From contig CANJDY010000007.1 in the NCBI GenBank assembly GCA_947472635.1, positions 1-25,591 on the forward strand: a DNA stretch of 25,591 nucleotides, in the 5' to 3' direction. Positions 1-8,340 of the stretch are shown here, one piece after another. A program made the translations under genes and the position numbers. Under the pieces are notes generated by a model that was given only the letters and a program-made list of their open reading frames with translations, ran no database searches and was not told the DNA's origin. Within the stretch, counting starts at the first letter, position 1; the number at the start of each line of letters is the position of its first letter. The DNA comes from Chitinophagaceae bacterium. Lineage in GTDB: Bacteria > Bacteroidota > Bacteroidia > Chitinophagales > Chitinophagaceae.

Positions 1-438
1 GGAAATTTAGATGCTAAAAGAGACTGGGGTCATGCAAAAGATTATATAGAAGGAATGTATTTGATTTTGCAACAAGAAAAACCAGAAGACTTTGTTTTAG
101 CAACTGGAATTACAACTACTATCCGCGATTTTGTCAAAATGAGTTTTGCTGAATTGGGGATTGAATTAGGATTTAGAGGAAAGGACGAAGCTGAGGAGGC
201 ATATGTTGTGAAAAATACTGGTGAATACAAATTGGAAGAAGGAAAAGTAGTTGTTAAAGTAGATCCCAAATATTATAGACCAACTGAAGTTGATTTATTA
301 ATTGGAGATCCAACTAAAGCAATGACTCAGTTAGGTTGGAAACCTAAGTATGATTTAGCAGCATTGGTTAAAGAAATGGTAGCCAGTGATATTTCCTTGT
401 TTAAAAAGGAATTGTATATTAAACAAAGTGGATTATAA
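1..438 (+). CDS. gmd: GDP-mannose 4,6-dehydratase, 3' part only
   Basis: This is the C-terminal part of a GDP-D-mannose 4,6-dehydratase, which forms GDP-4-keto-6-deoxy-D-mannose, the precursor of GDP-L-fucose. The reading frame is open from base 1, before the first ATG at 55. It begins [20 protein letters not shown], the strongly conserved Gmd stretch near the substrate-binding region, followed by the conserved FVLATG and the late [11 protein letters not shown] segment (KYYRPTEV region). The N-terminal Rossmann nucleotide-binding half and catalytic TYE/YxxxK residues lie outside the window, so this is cut by the window edge rather than shown to be broken. The fucose synthase follows after 2 bp, the usual gmd-fcl pairing. 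Assignment is secure for the family; LegB-like GDP-GlcNAc dehydratases are related, but adjacency to fcl favours Gmd. Confidence 0.93.
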   Translation, partial: GNLDAKRDWGHAKDYIEGMYLILQQEKPEDFVLATGITTTIRDFVKMSFAELGIELGFRGKDEAEEAYVVKNTGEYKLEEGKVVVKVDPKYYRPTEVDLLIGDPTKAMTQLGWKPKYDLAALVKEMVASDISLFKKELYIKQSGL

Positions 439-440
439 TT

Positions 441-1376
441 ATGGAGCAAAATGCTAAAATATATATTGCTGGACACAGAGGAATGGTAGGTTCCGGATTA
501 GAGCGTAAATTAAGGAAAGAAGGATATAACAATATTGTTGCAAGAACTTCTAGTGAATTAGATTTAAGAAACCAGCAAGCTGTAAATGATTTTTTCAAAA
601 AAGAAAAACCAGCATATGTAATCCTAGCTGCAGCAAAAGTAGGAGGTATTCATGCCAATAATACCTATAGAGCAGAATTTATTTATGATAATTTAATGAT
701 TGAAGCCAATATTATTCATGCTGCCTATTTAAATAAGGTTACTAAATTATTGTTTTTAGGTTCTTCTTGTATATACCCTAAAATGGCTCCACAGCCGTTG
801 AAAGAAGAATACTTGTTAAGTGGATATCTAGAGCCGACTAATCAACCCTATGCCATTGCAAAAATTGCTGGTATTGAAATGTGTGATAGTTATAGAGCGC
901 AGTATGGTTGCAACTTTATTTCTGCGATGCCTACAAATTTGTATGGTACCAATGACAACTATCACCCAAAAAACTCTCACGTACTGCCTGCTTTAATTAG
1001 AAGAATTGTTTTAGCAAAAAAGAATAATGAGCACACTGTTACTATTTGGGGAACAGGAACACCAAGAAGAGAGTTTTTACATGTTGATGATTTAGCTGAT
1101 GCTTGTCATTTTTTGCTTACAAACTACAACGATAAAGGGTTAGTAAATATTGGCTGTGGTGAAGATATAAATATTAAAAATTTGGCAGAATTAGTAGCAT
1201 CAATTGTAGAATTTAAGGGTGAAATTTTATTAGATAAAACCAAACCCGATGGTTCATCTAGAAAGTTAATGGATTGTTCGAAAATAAATAATTTAGGATG
1301 GGCGCCAAGTATAAAATTACATGAAGGGATTCTTAAAACAATAAAAGAATTTAACAAAATAATTGATGAAAAATAA
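441..1376 (+). CDS. fcl: GDP-L-fucose synthase
   Basis: NADPH-dependent epimerase/reductase that converts GDP-4-keto-6-deoxy-D-mannose to GDP-L-fucose in the cytoplasm. It is an extended SDR of 311 residues, normal for Fcl/WcaG. The N-terminus carries the Rossmann motif GHRGMVGS. The LGSSCIYP motif supplies the catalytic Ser around residue 108, and YAIAK provides Tyr137 and Lys141 of the SDR dyad. A conserved [15 protein letters not shown] stretch contains the His expected to act as acid in epimerisation. It starts 2 bp after gmd, and its last 11 bases overlap the downstream dehydrogenase. Together with gmd it predicts L-fucose, or a fucose-derived residue, in the glycan. Confidence 0.95.
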   Translation: MEQNAKIYIAGHRGMVGSGLERKLRKEGYNNIVARTSSELDLRNQQAVNDFFKKEKPAYVILAAAKVGGIHANNTYRAEFIYDNLMIEANIIHAAYLNKVTKLLFLGSSCIYPKMAPQPLKEEYLLSGYLEPTNQPYAIAKIAGIEMCDSYRAQYGCNFISAMPTNLYGTNDNYHPKNSHVLPALIRRIVLAKKNNEHTVTIWGTGTPRREFLHVDDLADACHFLLTNYNDKGLVNIGCGEDINIKNLAELVASIVEFKGEILLDKTKPDGSSRKLMDCSKINNLGWAPSIKLHEGILKTIKEFNKIIDEK

Positions 1377-2643
1377 TATCAAAATTGCAATCATAGGTTT
1401 AGGCTATGTGGGTTTGCCTCTTGCTATAGAGTTTGGGACAAAATATCAAGTATTAGGATTTGATATTGATGAAGTGAGAGTATTAGAATTAATAAATGGC
1501 ATTGACCGAACATTAGAGGCAGATATCTTTCGTATGAATCACGCCATAAAAGGTACTCAGAAATCTGGATTAACTTTTTCATGTAATCCATATGATTTAA
1601 TAAAGTACAATATTTTTATTATTACTGTTCCTACACCTATTGATCATTTTAAAAAACCAGACCTTGGTCCCTTACTAAAAGCAAGTGAAACGGTAGGTAA
1701 ATTTTTAAAAAAAGGTGATATTGTTATTTATGAATCAACTGTTTATCCAGGATGCACTGAGGAAGATTGTGTGCCAATTTTAGAAAAATACTCTTCATTA
1801 AAATTTAATCTCGATTTTTTCTGTGGTTATTCTCCAGAGCGAATTAATCCAGGTGACAAAATAAATACTTTAACTAAAATTAAAAAAGTAACTTCTGGTT
1901 CAACTGTTAATATAGCTAAGAAAATTGATGAATTGTATAAAAGTATTATAACTGCTGGTACACATTTAGCACCTAGTATTAAAGTTGCAGAAGCTAGTAA
2001 AGCAATTGAGAATGCACAACGTGATGTCAATATTTCATTTGTAAATGAATTAGCATTAATTTTTGATCGTATAGGAATAGATACACATGATGTGTTGGCT
2101 GCTGCTGGAACTAAATGGAACTTTTTGCCTTATAAACCAGGGTTGGTTGGTGGACATTGCATTGGAGTTGACCCATATTACCTTGCCTATAAAGCAGAAA
2201 GTTTAGGATATCATCCCCAAGTTATTTTGTCCGGCCGTCGTGTTAATGACACTATGGGAATGTTTGTCGCGAACAAAGTTGTTAAGTTAATGATAAATAA
2301 AGGAATAACTATAAAAGGAGCTAAGGCATTGGTCCTAGGTATAACTTTCAAAGAAAATTGCCCAGATATACGTAATTCTAAGGTTATTGATATTGTAAGA
2401 GAATTAATTCAATTTGGATTAATTCTTGATGTTTATGACCCACATGCTAACAAAGAAGCAGTAAAAAATGAATATAATTTAAATCTGTTAGATAGTATTG
2501 TAGATAATTATAATGCTGTGGTACTCGCTGTTTCACATGAGGAATTTAAAATTATTGATTTAAAAAACATAGTCAAATCAAATAGTGTAATTTTTGATAC
2601 TAAGGCATTTTTTGATCGTTCAATTGTAGATGGACGTTTATAA
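1366..2643 (+). CDS. UDP-N-acetylhexosamine 6-dehydrogenase (TviB/WbpO/WbpA type)
   Basis: NAD-dependent oxidation of UDP-GlcNAc or UDP-GalNAc at C6 to the uronic acid. The N-terminal Rossmann motif [10 protein letters not shown] is at about residues 11-20. The central part has the [11 protein letters not shown] stretch typical of the TviB/WbpO/WbpA branch, and [12 protein letters not shown] carries the catalytic Cys265. The C-terminal UDP-binding domain has [15 protein letters not shown] and a YDPHA turn. The open frame extends to a TTG at 1363, but I chose the ATG at 1366; either way it overlaps the end of fcl. Length of about 425 residues is standard. The sequence does not tell me whether the substrate is GlcNAc or GalNAc. 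The product could be a backbone uronic acid or the acceptor of the amidination module further downstream. Confidence 0.9.
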   Translation: MKNNIKIAIIGLGYVGLPLAIEFGTKYQVLGFDIDEVRVLELINGIDRTLEADIFRMNHAIKGTQKSGLTFSCNPYDLIKYNIFIITVPTPIDHFKKPDLGPLLKASETVGKFLKKGDIVIYESTVYPGCTEEDCVPILEKYSSLKFNLDFFCGYSPERINPGDKINTLTKIKKVTSGSTVNIAKKIDELYKSIITAGTHLAPSIKVAEASKAIENAQRDVNISFVNELALIFDRIGIDTHDVLAAAGTKWNFLPYKPGLVGGHCIGVDPYYLAYKAESLGYHPQVILSGRRVNDTMGMFVANKVVKLMINKGITIKGAKALVLGITFKENCPDIRNSKVIDIVRELIQFGLILDVYDPHANKEAVKNEYNLNLLDSIVDNYNAVVLAVSHEEFKIIDLKNIVKSNSVIFDTKAFFDRSIVDGRL

Positions 2644-2658
2644 TTCTAATACTTCTTT

Positions 2659-3675
2659 ATGAATAATCATGTTTACATAATTGCGGAAGCAGGAGTAAAT
2701 CATTGCGGAAATATTGATATCGCAATACAGTTGATTGATGAAGCAAAAAAATGTGGTGTTGATTGTATAAAGTTTCAGACATTCAAGGCAGCACAAATTG
2801 TAACAGAAATCTCGCCTAAGGCAAATTACCAGCTCAATGTTACTTCAAAGACGGAATCTCAGTTTGACATGTTAAAGAAGTTAGAATTAGATTATAATGA
2901 TTATTTGTTATTGATAAAAAAGTGTCAGGAAAACGAAATTGATTTTTTGTCAACGCCATACAATTTTGAAGATGTAGATTTTCTTATGAAACTTGGTGTA
3001 GACGGATTTAAAGTTGCTTCTGGCCAACTTACAGAATTACCTTTTCTGAAATATGCTGCTAAACAGCATAAGAAAATGATTATTTCGACAGGCATGGCAA
3101 CAATGGCAGAAGTATTCGCAGCAGTAGAAGCAATTAGAGAAACTGGTAATAATGATATTGTTGTTTTGCAGTGCACTACAAACTATCCCTCAAAAATTGA
3201 AGATACAAATTTATTTGCCATGAATAGCATTGGAATGGCTTGCAAAGTTGATGTGGGATATTCTGATCATACTGAAAACAACTATGCCTGCTTTGCTTCA
3301 GTAGCATTAGGTGCAAAAATTATTGAAAAGCATTTTACACTTGATAAAACATTTGAAGGGCCAGATCATTCATCATCACTAAATCCCAAAGAGCTTAAAG
3401 AATTAGTATATGGAATAAGGGAGGTTGAAAAAGCGCTTGGAACGGGATTGAAATTACCAACAGTGGCAGAGAAGGCTAATATGTATGGTATGAAAAGAAG
3501 CATGGTTGCATTGGAGACTTTACTAGAGGGAACAATTATAGAAGAAAAGCATATAGGTTTTAAAAGACCCTCTAATGGTTTAGGGCCAAACCTTTACGAA
3601 AATATACTTGGCAAAAAAATTGCGAAAGCCATTAAACCAGATGAGGCATTTCAATATAGTAATATTGAATGGTAA
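2659..3675 (+). CDS. NeuB/SpsE/LegI-family nonulosonate synthase
   Basis: Condenses phosphoenolpyruvate with a hexose-derived aldehyde (ManNAc or a 6-deoxy-diacetamido hexose in known members) to give a nine-carbon 2-keto acid. The N-terminal TIM barrel shows IIAEAGVNHCG, KFQTFKA, STPYNFEDV, KVASGQ, STGMA, VGYSDHT, and the PEP/metal region KHFTLDKTFEGPDH. A C-terminal SAF (antifreeze-like) domain occupies roughly residues 278-338 (KRSMVA through GLGPNLYENILGK). Length of 338 is normal. Residue choice does not separate Neu5Ac, legionaminate, pseudaminate or SpsE-type substrates. It heads a nine-gene block running to 11215; no NeuC/LegG-type epimerase is present nearby, so the aldehyde substrate is unusual or is made elsewhere. 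Confidence 0.9.
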   Translation: MNNHVYIIAEAGVNHCGNIDIAIQLIDEAKKCGVDCIKFQTFKAAQIVTEISPKANYQLNVTSKTESQFDMLKKLELDYNDYLLLIKKCQENEIDFLSTPYNFEDVDFLMKLGVDGFKVASGQLTELPFLKYAAKQHKKMIISTGMATMAEVFAAVEAIRETGNNDIVVLQCTTNYPSKIEDTNLFAMNSIGMACKVDVGYSDHTENNYACFASVALGAKIIEKHFTLDKTFEGPDHSSSLNPKELKELVYGIREVEKALGTGLKLPTVAEKANMYGMKRSMVALETLLEGTIIEEKHIGFKRPSNGLGPNLYENILGKKIAKAIKPDEAFQYSNIEW

Positions 3676-4115
3676 CCAAGAAATTGACATACATAATAAG
3701 AAAAGTTACTGATCCCAAATTTATTGAAAGCTTTGTGCTTCATGCAGGGGATTCTTTAACCTATTTTAGATATTATAAAAGCCGACCCTATGATGTTATA
3801 AAGCATCATTTAGCCACTTATCTGTTATTTATTTCTGATCAGGAAAATGCAATAGGATATGGACATTTAGAATTTGAAGCAAACAAACTTTGGTTGGGTA
3901 TTGCAGTTTCTGCAGATTACAAAGGGAAAGGATTTGGGAATTTACTTTTAGGTGAATTAATTGCAACAGCAAAAGATATCAAATGTGAACATATATTTTT
4001 ATCTGTTGATATAAATAATAAACCTGCAATTTGCTTATATGAAAAGTTTGGGTTCAAATTTTTCGAGATAAAAAATGAACTTGTTCAATTAATGAGACTT
4101 TCTTTATATGAATAA
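3669..4115 (+). CDS. GNAT-family N-acetyltransferase (SpsD/PseH-like)
   Basis: Small acetyl-CoA-dependent acetyltransferase of 148 residues. The acetyl-CoA-binding motif A is visible as VSADYKGKGFGNLLLGELI (about residues 78-96), preceded by the substrate-side strand LWLGIAV and followed by LSVDINNKPAICLYEKFGF, the usual motif B. It overlaps the NeuB-like gene by 7 bp and the next gene by 8 bp, so translation is probably coupled. In nonulosonic-acid loci such GNATs (PseH, LegH, SpsD) acetylate an amino group on the sugar before condensation. By position I infer that it acetylates the amine installed by one of the two aminotransferases in this block. The exact substrate is not readable from sequence. 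Confidence 0.85.
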   Translation: MVTKKLTYIIRKVTDPKFIESFVLHAGDSLTYFRYYKSRPYDVIKHHLATYLLFISDQENAIGYGHLEFEANKLWLGIAVSADYKGKGFGNLLLGELIATAKDIKCEHIFLSVDINNKPAICLYEKFGFKFFEIKNELVQLMRLSLYE

Positions 4116-4956
4116 ATATGTTAGCTCTTTAGCTTTTTATGGGAAAACCCCTGAGGAAATTGTAAGTATTGCAAAGGAATACAAGTTTGCAATAGAGTTT
4201 AGTTCGGGAATGCCTTATAGACCAGATATGGAGCAATTCTTTAATGAAACACAACTTAAAAAAATACTCCATAACTACTTCCCTGCACCAAAAGAGCCCT
4301 TTGTATTAAATCTTGCAAGTGCAAATGAAGCAATTCGTAATAAATCAATTAAACATTGTTTAAATGGGATTAAAATATCTGCACTAAATGGGTGCCCGTT
4401 TTTTGCTGCACATGCAGGTTTTTGTATTGACCCTAGCCCAAACGATTTAGGTAATCATTTGAAACTGGAAAATGATTTTGATGTTGATTATAATTTGGAG
4501 CTATTTTTTGAATCTCTTGGGGTATTAATTAGCCATGCAGAATCTCAAAAAGTTCAGTTTTTAATTGAAAATAATGTACTTGCATCTTTTAATTTTAAAG
4601 ATTCAATAAGTCCATTATTATGTTGTGAGAGTAAGGATATTATAAAGGTCTTTGAACATTTTAAATACAGTGATTATTTTGGCCTTTTATTAGATACTGC
4701 TCATTTGAAAGTAAGTTGTCAAACAATGAAATTAAATATAACAAAAGAATTAGAAAAAATAAGTAACTATATCAAGGCGCTACATCATAGTGATAATAAT
4801 GGTGAAATCGATAATAATTTGCCCATCAAGAATGATTATTGGTTTCTACCTCATTTAAAAAATTATGCTGTACTTCCTCAGGTGCTTGAAGTGAAAAAAA
4901 GTAGCATAAGTTCAATTATTGATCAATTACAATTATTAGAAATATATGGAAATTAA
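4108..4956 (+). CDS. Xylose-isomerase-like TIM-barrel sugar isomerase/epimerase
   Basis: Member of the sugar phosphate isomerase/epimerase (AP-endonuclease 2-like) superfamily, 282 residues. Candidate divalent-metal ligands fall at the expected strand ends: Glu154 in FLIENN, Asp196 and His199 in LLLDTAHLK, His226/His227 and Asp229 in HHSDNNG, and Glu261 in VLEVKKS. A TIM-barrel pattern of alternating strands and helices fits the rest. Members isomerise or epimerise sugars and keto-sugars. Within this block it is the best candidate to supply a 2-epimer or ketose/aldose for the NeuB-like enzyme, replacing the missing hydrolysing 2-epimerase; that role is inference. It overlaps the GNAT by 8 bp and the CBS-aminotransferase by 11 bp. 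Confidence 0.78.
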   Translation: MNKYVSSLAFYGKTPEEIVSIAKEYKFAIEFSSGMPYRPDMEQFFNETQLKKILHNYFPAPKEPFVLNLASANEAIRNKSIKHCLNGIKISALNGCPFFAAHAGFCIDPSPNDLGNHLKLENDFDVDYNLELFFESLGVLISHAESQKVQFLIENNVLASFNFKDSISPLLCCESKDIIKVFEHFKYSDYFGLLLDTAHLKVSCQTMKLNITKELEKISNYIKALHHSDNNGEIDNNLPIKNDYWFLPHLKNYAVLPQVLEVKKSSISSIIDQLQLLEIYGN

Positions 4957-6391
4957 TGATTTAACAATACACAATTTGTCTGATTTGAAAGAGGCGTTGT
5001 TACGACTAGAAAGTTCTGGTTTGGGAATCCTCTTTGTTGTAAATGATGAGCAAAAGCTAGTAGGAGTTTTAACTGATGGTGATATTAGAAGGGTATTAAT
5101 TGGAGGGGCATTAATGCATATTTCAGTGTTAGAAGTGATGAACACTAATTTCGTATCACTTCCGATTGAGACTGATAATATTCAGATACTTCACTGTATT
5201 ACTGAAAAAGTAAAGATTATTCCACTTGTTGATAAAAATAATATCTTGGTTGATTATGCATCGATCAATAAAATTCGAAAAATTACTGTAGCAGCCCCAT
5301 TATTGGATGGAAATGAATTGGCATATGTGACTGATTGTATCAAAACTAACTGGATATCATCTCAAGGTAAATATGTTAGAAAATTTGAGAATTTATTTGC
5401 CGATTATCATGAGCAAAGAGCATCGTTAGCAGTTAGTAATGGTACAGTGGCACTACATTTAGCATTAGTTGCATTGGGTATTGGAGAAGGTGATGAAGTA
5501 ATAGTTCCAGATTTAACTTTTGCTGCTTCAGTAAATGCAATAATATATACAGGGGCTACTCCTGTATTAGTTGATGTTGAAGCAGATACCTGGAATATCG
5601 ACATTGAAAAAGCTGCAAAACTGATTACTACTAAAACCCGGGCAATTATGCCGGTACACTTATTTGGTCATCCTTGCGATATGGATGCAATTTCAGATTT
5701 AGCGAATAAGCATAATCTATTGATTATTGAAGATTGTGCTGAAGCTTTAGGTAGTTTATTTCATGGAAAGCCTGTTGGTGTATTTGGTGATGTTGCAACA
5801 TTTAGTTTCTATGGCAACAAAACGATAACCACAGGAGAAGGTGGAATGGTAGTTTTTAAAGACCCTATTATTGCAGAGTATGCTTCGGTTCTTAGAGATC
5901 ATGGAATGGAAAAAACAAAACGCTATTGGCATGCATATGTTGGCTTTAATTATAGATTAACTAATATTCAGGCAGCAATTGGAGTTGCGCAATTTGAACG
6001 GTTACCGGAATTCGTTATAACTAAAAGAAAATTAGCAGCTGTTTATAATCAATGTATTGGAAAGTTACCTTATTTGAAAACTCCTGTAGAAAGAAATAAT
6101 TGTTTAAATAGTTATTGGTTATATACTTTTTTAGTTGATAAAAATGCACCCTTTACGAGAGATGAATTAATTGAATACTTAGACAGTTGTGGAATTGAAT
6201 CTAGGCCAGTATTTTATCCGTTGCATTTAATGCCCCCTTATGAATCGTTTGGAAATAAAAGCCAATTATTATCATCTTCTGATATTTCAAGTTCAGGAAT
6301 TTCATTGCCATCAGCAAGTTCCTTGTCAAATATAGAACAACTTTATATTTGCAATTGTATTGAAATTTTTTTAAATAATAAAAAACAATAA
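4946..6391 (+). CDS. Tandem-CBS / DegT-DnrJ-EryC1-StrS aminotransferase fusion
   Basis: A 481-residue fusion. Residues about 1-110 are a Bateman pair of CBS motifs: GILFVVNDEQKLVGVLTDGD with IRR, then a second repeat ending IIPLVDKNNILVDYASI. From about 112 it is a full-length (about 370 residues) PLP aminotransferase: NWISSQGKYVRKFE, AVSNGTVALHLAL, VPDLTFAASVNA, PVHLFGHPCDM, IIEDCAEALGS, and the PLP Schiff-base Lys292 in FYGNKTITTGEGG. Known members transfer an amine to keto-sugar nucleotides, mostly at C3 or C4. CBS pairs usually bind adenine nucleotides and regulate; in PtmE of the legionaminate pathway a similar CBS pair is fused to a nucleotidyltransferase. Here it is joined to an aminotransferase instead. 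Substrate unknown: either a precursor in this block or GDP-4-keto-6-deoxymannose from gmd. Confidence 0.9.
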   Translation: MEINDLTIHNLSDLKEALLRLESSGLGILFVVNDEQKLVGVLTDGDIRRVLIGGALMHISVLEVMNTNFVSLPIETDNIQILHCITEKVKIIPLVDKNNILVDYASINKIRKITVAAPLLDGNELAYVTDCIKTNWISSQGKYVRKFENLFADYHEQRASLAVSNGTVALHLALVALGIGEGDEVIVPDLTFAASVNAIIYTGATPVLVDVEADTWNIDIEKAAKLITTKTRAIMPVHLFGHPCDMDAISDLANKHNLLIIEDCAEALGSLFHGKPVGVFGDVATFSFYGNKTITTGEGGMVVFKDPIIAEYASVLRDHGMEKTKRYWHAYVGFNYRLTNIQAAIGVAQFERLPEFVITKRKLAAVYNQCIGKLPYLKTPVERNNCLNSYWLYTFLVDKNAPFTRDELIEYLDSCGIESRPVFYPLHLMPPYESFGNKSQLLSSSDISSSGISLPSASSLSNIEQLYICNCIEIFLNNKKQ

Positions 6392-6392
6392 A

Positions 6393-7280
6393 ATGATAAC
6401 GAATAACATCGAGAAACAATTAATTGAATTAGGCATTATTGATATAAATCAGGTTGAATCATATTATCCTATGACTAGGGATAACAATAATATAAGTGTA
6501 AAAAAATGCAAAAAATCTAATGTTATTTATTTGTCTGAAAATCAATATCTCGATGACTCTAGTTATGAAAATAAAAGCTTTATTGATTATTGGGGGGGGG
6601 GTAATCGTGAAACAGCTTTGAAAAATACAAGTAAAGATGATAATCGAAGGTTCGAGATGTTTTCTGATTTAATAAAAAACAAAAATTATTTAGATTATGG
6701 TACAGGGTTAGGAGGGGCAATTGATTTATTTTCAAAAATCGCAAATTCAGTTACAGGTATTGAATTGCAACAACAAATTTGTGACTATTTAAATCATTCT
6801 TTGGGATATGATATGTACCAAAGTTTAGTTAGTATGCCCAAGGATTTAAAATTTGATATTATTTCATTATTTCATGTTTTTGAGCATGTATCAACTCCTC
6901 TTGAACAACTAATACTTTTAAGGGAACGTTTAAATGAAAAAGGTAAAATAATTATTGAAGTGCCCCATGCAAAAGATGCTTTGATAAGTTTATATAACAT
7001 TGAAGAATTTAAATCATTTACTTTTTGGAGCGAACATCTAATATTGCATACACGAGAAAGCTTAGAGATTTACTTGAGAACTGCAGGGTTTAATAAAATT
7101 GTTATTTCTGCCTACCAAAGATATCCTTTAGCTAACCATCTTTATTGGTTAAGTGACAAAAAACCTTGCGGAGAAATTGAATATAATTATTTGACAAACA
7201 AAAATATTGATTCGGAATATTCAAACATTCTCAAGAGTATTGACAAGACTGATACTTTAATTGCAATCGCTGAAAAATAG
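6393..7280 (+). CDS. Class I SAM-dependent methyltransferase carrying a G10 tract
   Basis: A 295-residue methyltransferase. Motif I is YLDYGTGLGGAIDLF (SAM binding), followed by an acidic strand end in VTGIEL and the post-motif HVFEHV, IIEVPHA. The N-terminal third (about 90 residues) is an extra domain of no family I recognise. Trp67-Gly70 are encoded by a run of ten G, described separately; gain or loss of one G stops the protein within a few codons. Starts 1 bp after the CBS-aminotransferase stop. It may methylate the sugar built by the surrounding genes, either on a hydroxyl or an amino group; no substrate is readable. A 55-bp gap follows before the next gene, one of the longer gaps in the cluster. 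Confidence 0.82.
   Translation: MITNNIEKQLIELGIIDINQVESYYPMTRDNNNISVKKCKKSNVIYLSENQYLDDSSYENKSFIDYWGGGNRETALKNTSKDDNRRFEMFSDLIKNKNYLDYGTGLGGAIDLFSKIANSVTGIELQQQICDYLNHSLGYDMYQSLVSMPKDLKFDIISLFHVFEHVSTPLEQLILLRERLNEKGKIIIEVPHAKDALISLYNIEEFKSFTFWSEHLILHTRESLEIYLRTAGFNKIVISAYQRYPLANHLYWLSDKKPCGEIEYNYLTNKNIDSEYSNILKSIDKTDTLIAIAEK
6592..6601 (+). repeat. G10 homopolymer inside the methyltransferase gene (possible phase-variation tract)
   Basis: Ten consecutive G residues in a strongly AT-rich gene, encoding part of Trp67-Gly-Gly-Gly. With nine G the frame reads a few aberrant residues then TGA; with eleven G a TAA follows the tract directly. Poly-G tracts of this length in surface-glycan genes are known contingency switches in Campylobacter and Neisseria; use in Bacteroidota is an inference here. 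Confidence 0.75.
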
Positions 7281-7335
7281 TTTTCTAAAAATAGAATTAA
7301 GTTTGATTTATTAGTTAATAAAAATAGTTCATAAA

Positions 7336-8340
7336 ATGAAGTTTTTAATTATAGGGTTAGGTTCAATGGGGAAAAGGAGAATTAGGAATTTGCAATATCT
7401 TGGATATTCTAAGATATTTGGTTTCGATTTAAATGAAGATCGGAGACAAGAAGCAGTAAACAAATATGGAATTACAACTATAGAAAATTTTGACAATGTT
7501 GCTAGCTTAGAAGTTGATGTATTAATCATTTCAGTGCCCCCTGATAAGCATCATATTTATATGTTAAAATCTATTGAATTAAATAAACCATGTTTTGTTG
7601 AAGCTAGTGTTGTTGATTATTCATTTAATGAATTAATATCTTTATCTGAAAAGAACAAGGTATTTATTGCGCCATCTTCAACGATGTATTTTCATCCAGC
7701 AATAAAGAAAATAAAATCTATAATTGAAGAAAAGATTATTGGCCTCACTACTAATATTTCATACCATTCTGGGCAATATCTCCCTGATTGGCATACCTAC
7801 GAAAAAGTAAAAGATTTTTATGTGTCACAAAAGGAAACTGGCGGAGCAAGAGAAATAGTACCTTTTGAACTCACCTGGATAACAAAGATCTTTGGATTCC
7901 CAAGTTCTGTTTTTGGGTGCGTAAAAAAAACCATTGAAATTGAAGGAGCCGAATTGATTGATGATACATATGTAGGAGTTCTTGATTATGAGAGTTTTAT
8001 ATTGTCTCTAACAATCGATGTGACATCTCGAGTTGCAACCCGTAAATTGTTAATCAATGGTTCAAAGGGTCAATTGATATGGGACTGGAACAACAATTTT
8101 ATAAGTGTTTATACACCTGCAAATGGTTGGAATAATATAGAATTCGAAATGTTAGCAGCTGAAGAAGGGTATAATAAAAATATTACAGAACAGATGTATA
8201 TAGATGAGCTGTCTTGTTTTATAGCAGGAATACTTGATTGTCAGGTATATGTTAATACCTTGACTGATGATCATGCAGTTTTAAAAGTTTTATATGCAAT
8301 CGAAGAATCTTCTAATTCTAGAAAAACAATTTTACTATAG
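7336..8340 (+). CDS. Gfo/Idh/MocA-family oxidoreductase
   Basis: NAD(P)-dependent sugar oxidoreductase of 334 residues. The N-terminal Rossmann fold starts FLIIGLGSMGKRRIRNL, then VDVLIISVPPDKHH (the conserved S-x-P nucleotide-site segment). NKPCFVEASV aligns with the usual E-K-P motif, but the catalytic Lys of EKP is not obvious here. The C-terminal half is the alpha/beta substrate domain, with the segment GGAREIVPFELTWI where members often show a G-x-x-x-D-x-x-x-H-like motif; here the equivalent reads E-x-x-P-F-E-L. Missing canonical Lys/His residues suggest a divergent or altered activity. In Campylobacter legionaminate loci an oxidoreductase is part of amino-sugar precursor supply; a similar role is inferred from context only. 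Confidence 0.82.
   Translation: MKFLIIGLGSMGKRRIRNLQYLGYSKIFGFDLNEDRRQEAVNKYGITTIENFDNVASLEVDVLIISVPPDKHHIYMLKSIELNKPCFVEASVVDYSFNELISLSEKNKVFIAPSSTMYFHPAIKKIKSIIEEKIIGLTTNISYHSGQYLPDWHTYEKVKDFYVSQKETGGAREIVPFELTWITKIFGFPSSVFGCVKKTIEIEGAELIDDTYVGVLDYESFILSLTIDVTSRVATRKLLINGSKGQLIWDWNNNFISVYTPANGWNNIEFEMLAAEEGYNKNITEQMYIDELSCFIAGILDCQVYVNTLTDDHAVLKVLYAIEESSNSRKTILL

Noticed and set aside
5407..5604. Short minus-strand open frames opposite the cluster genes (this and similar ones)
   Set aside because: They mirror codon bias of the + strand genes, have no recognisable motifs and lie fully inside well-supported genes.
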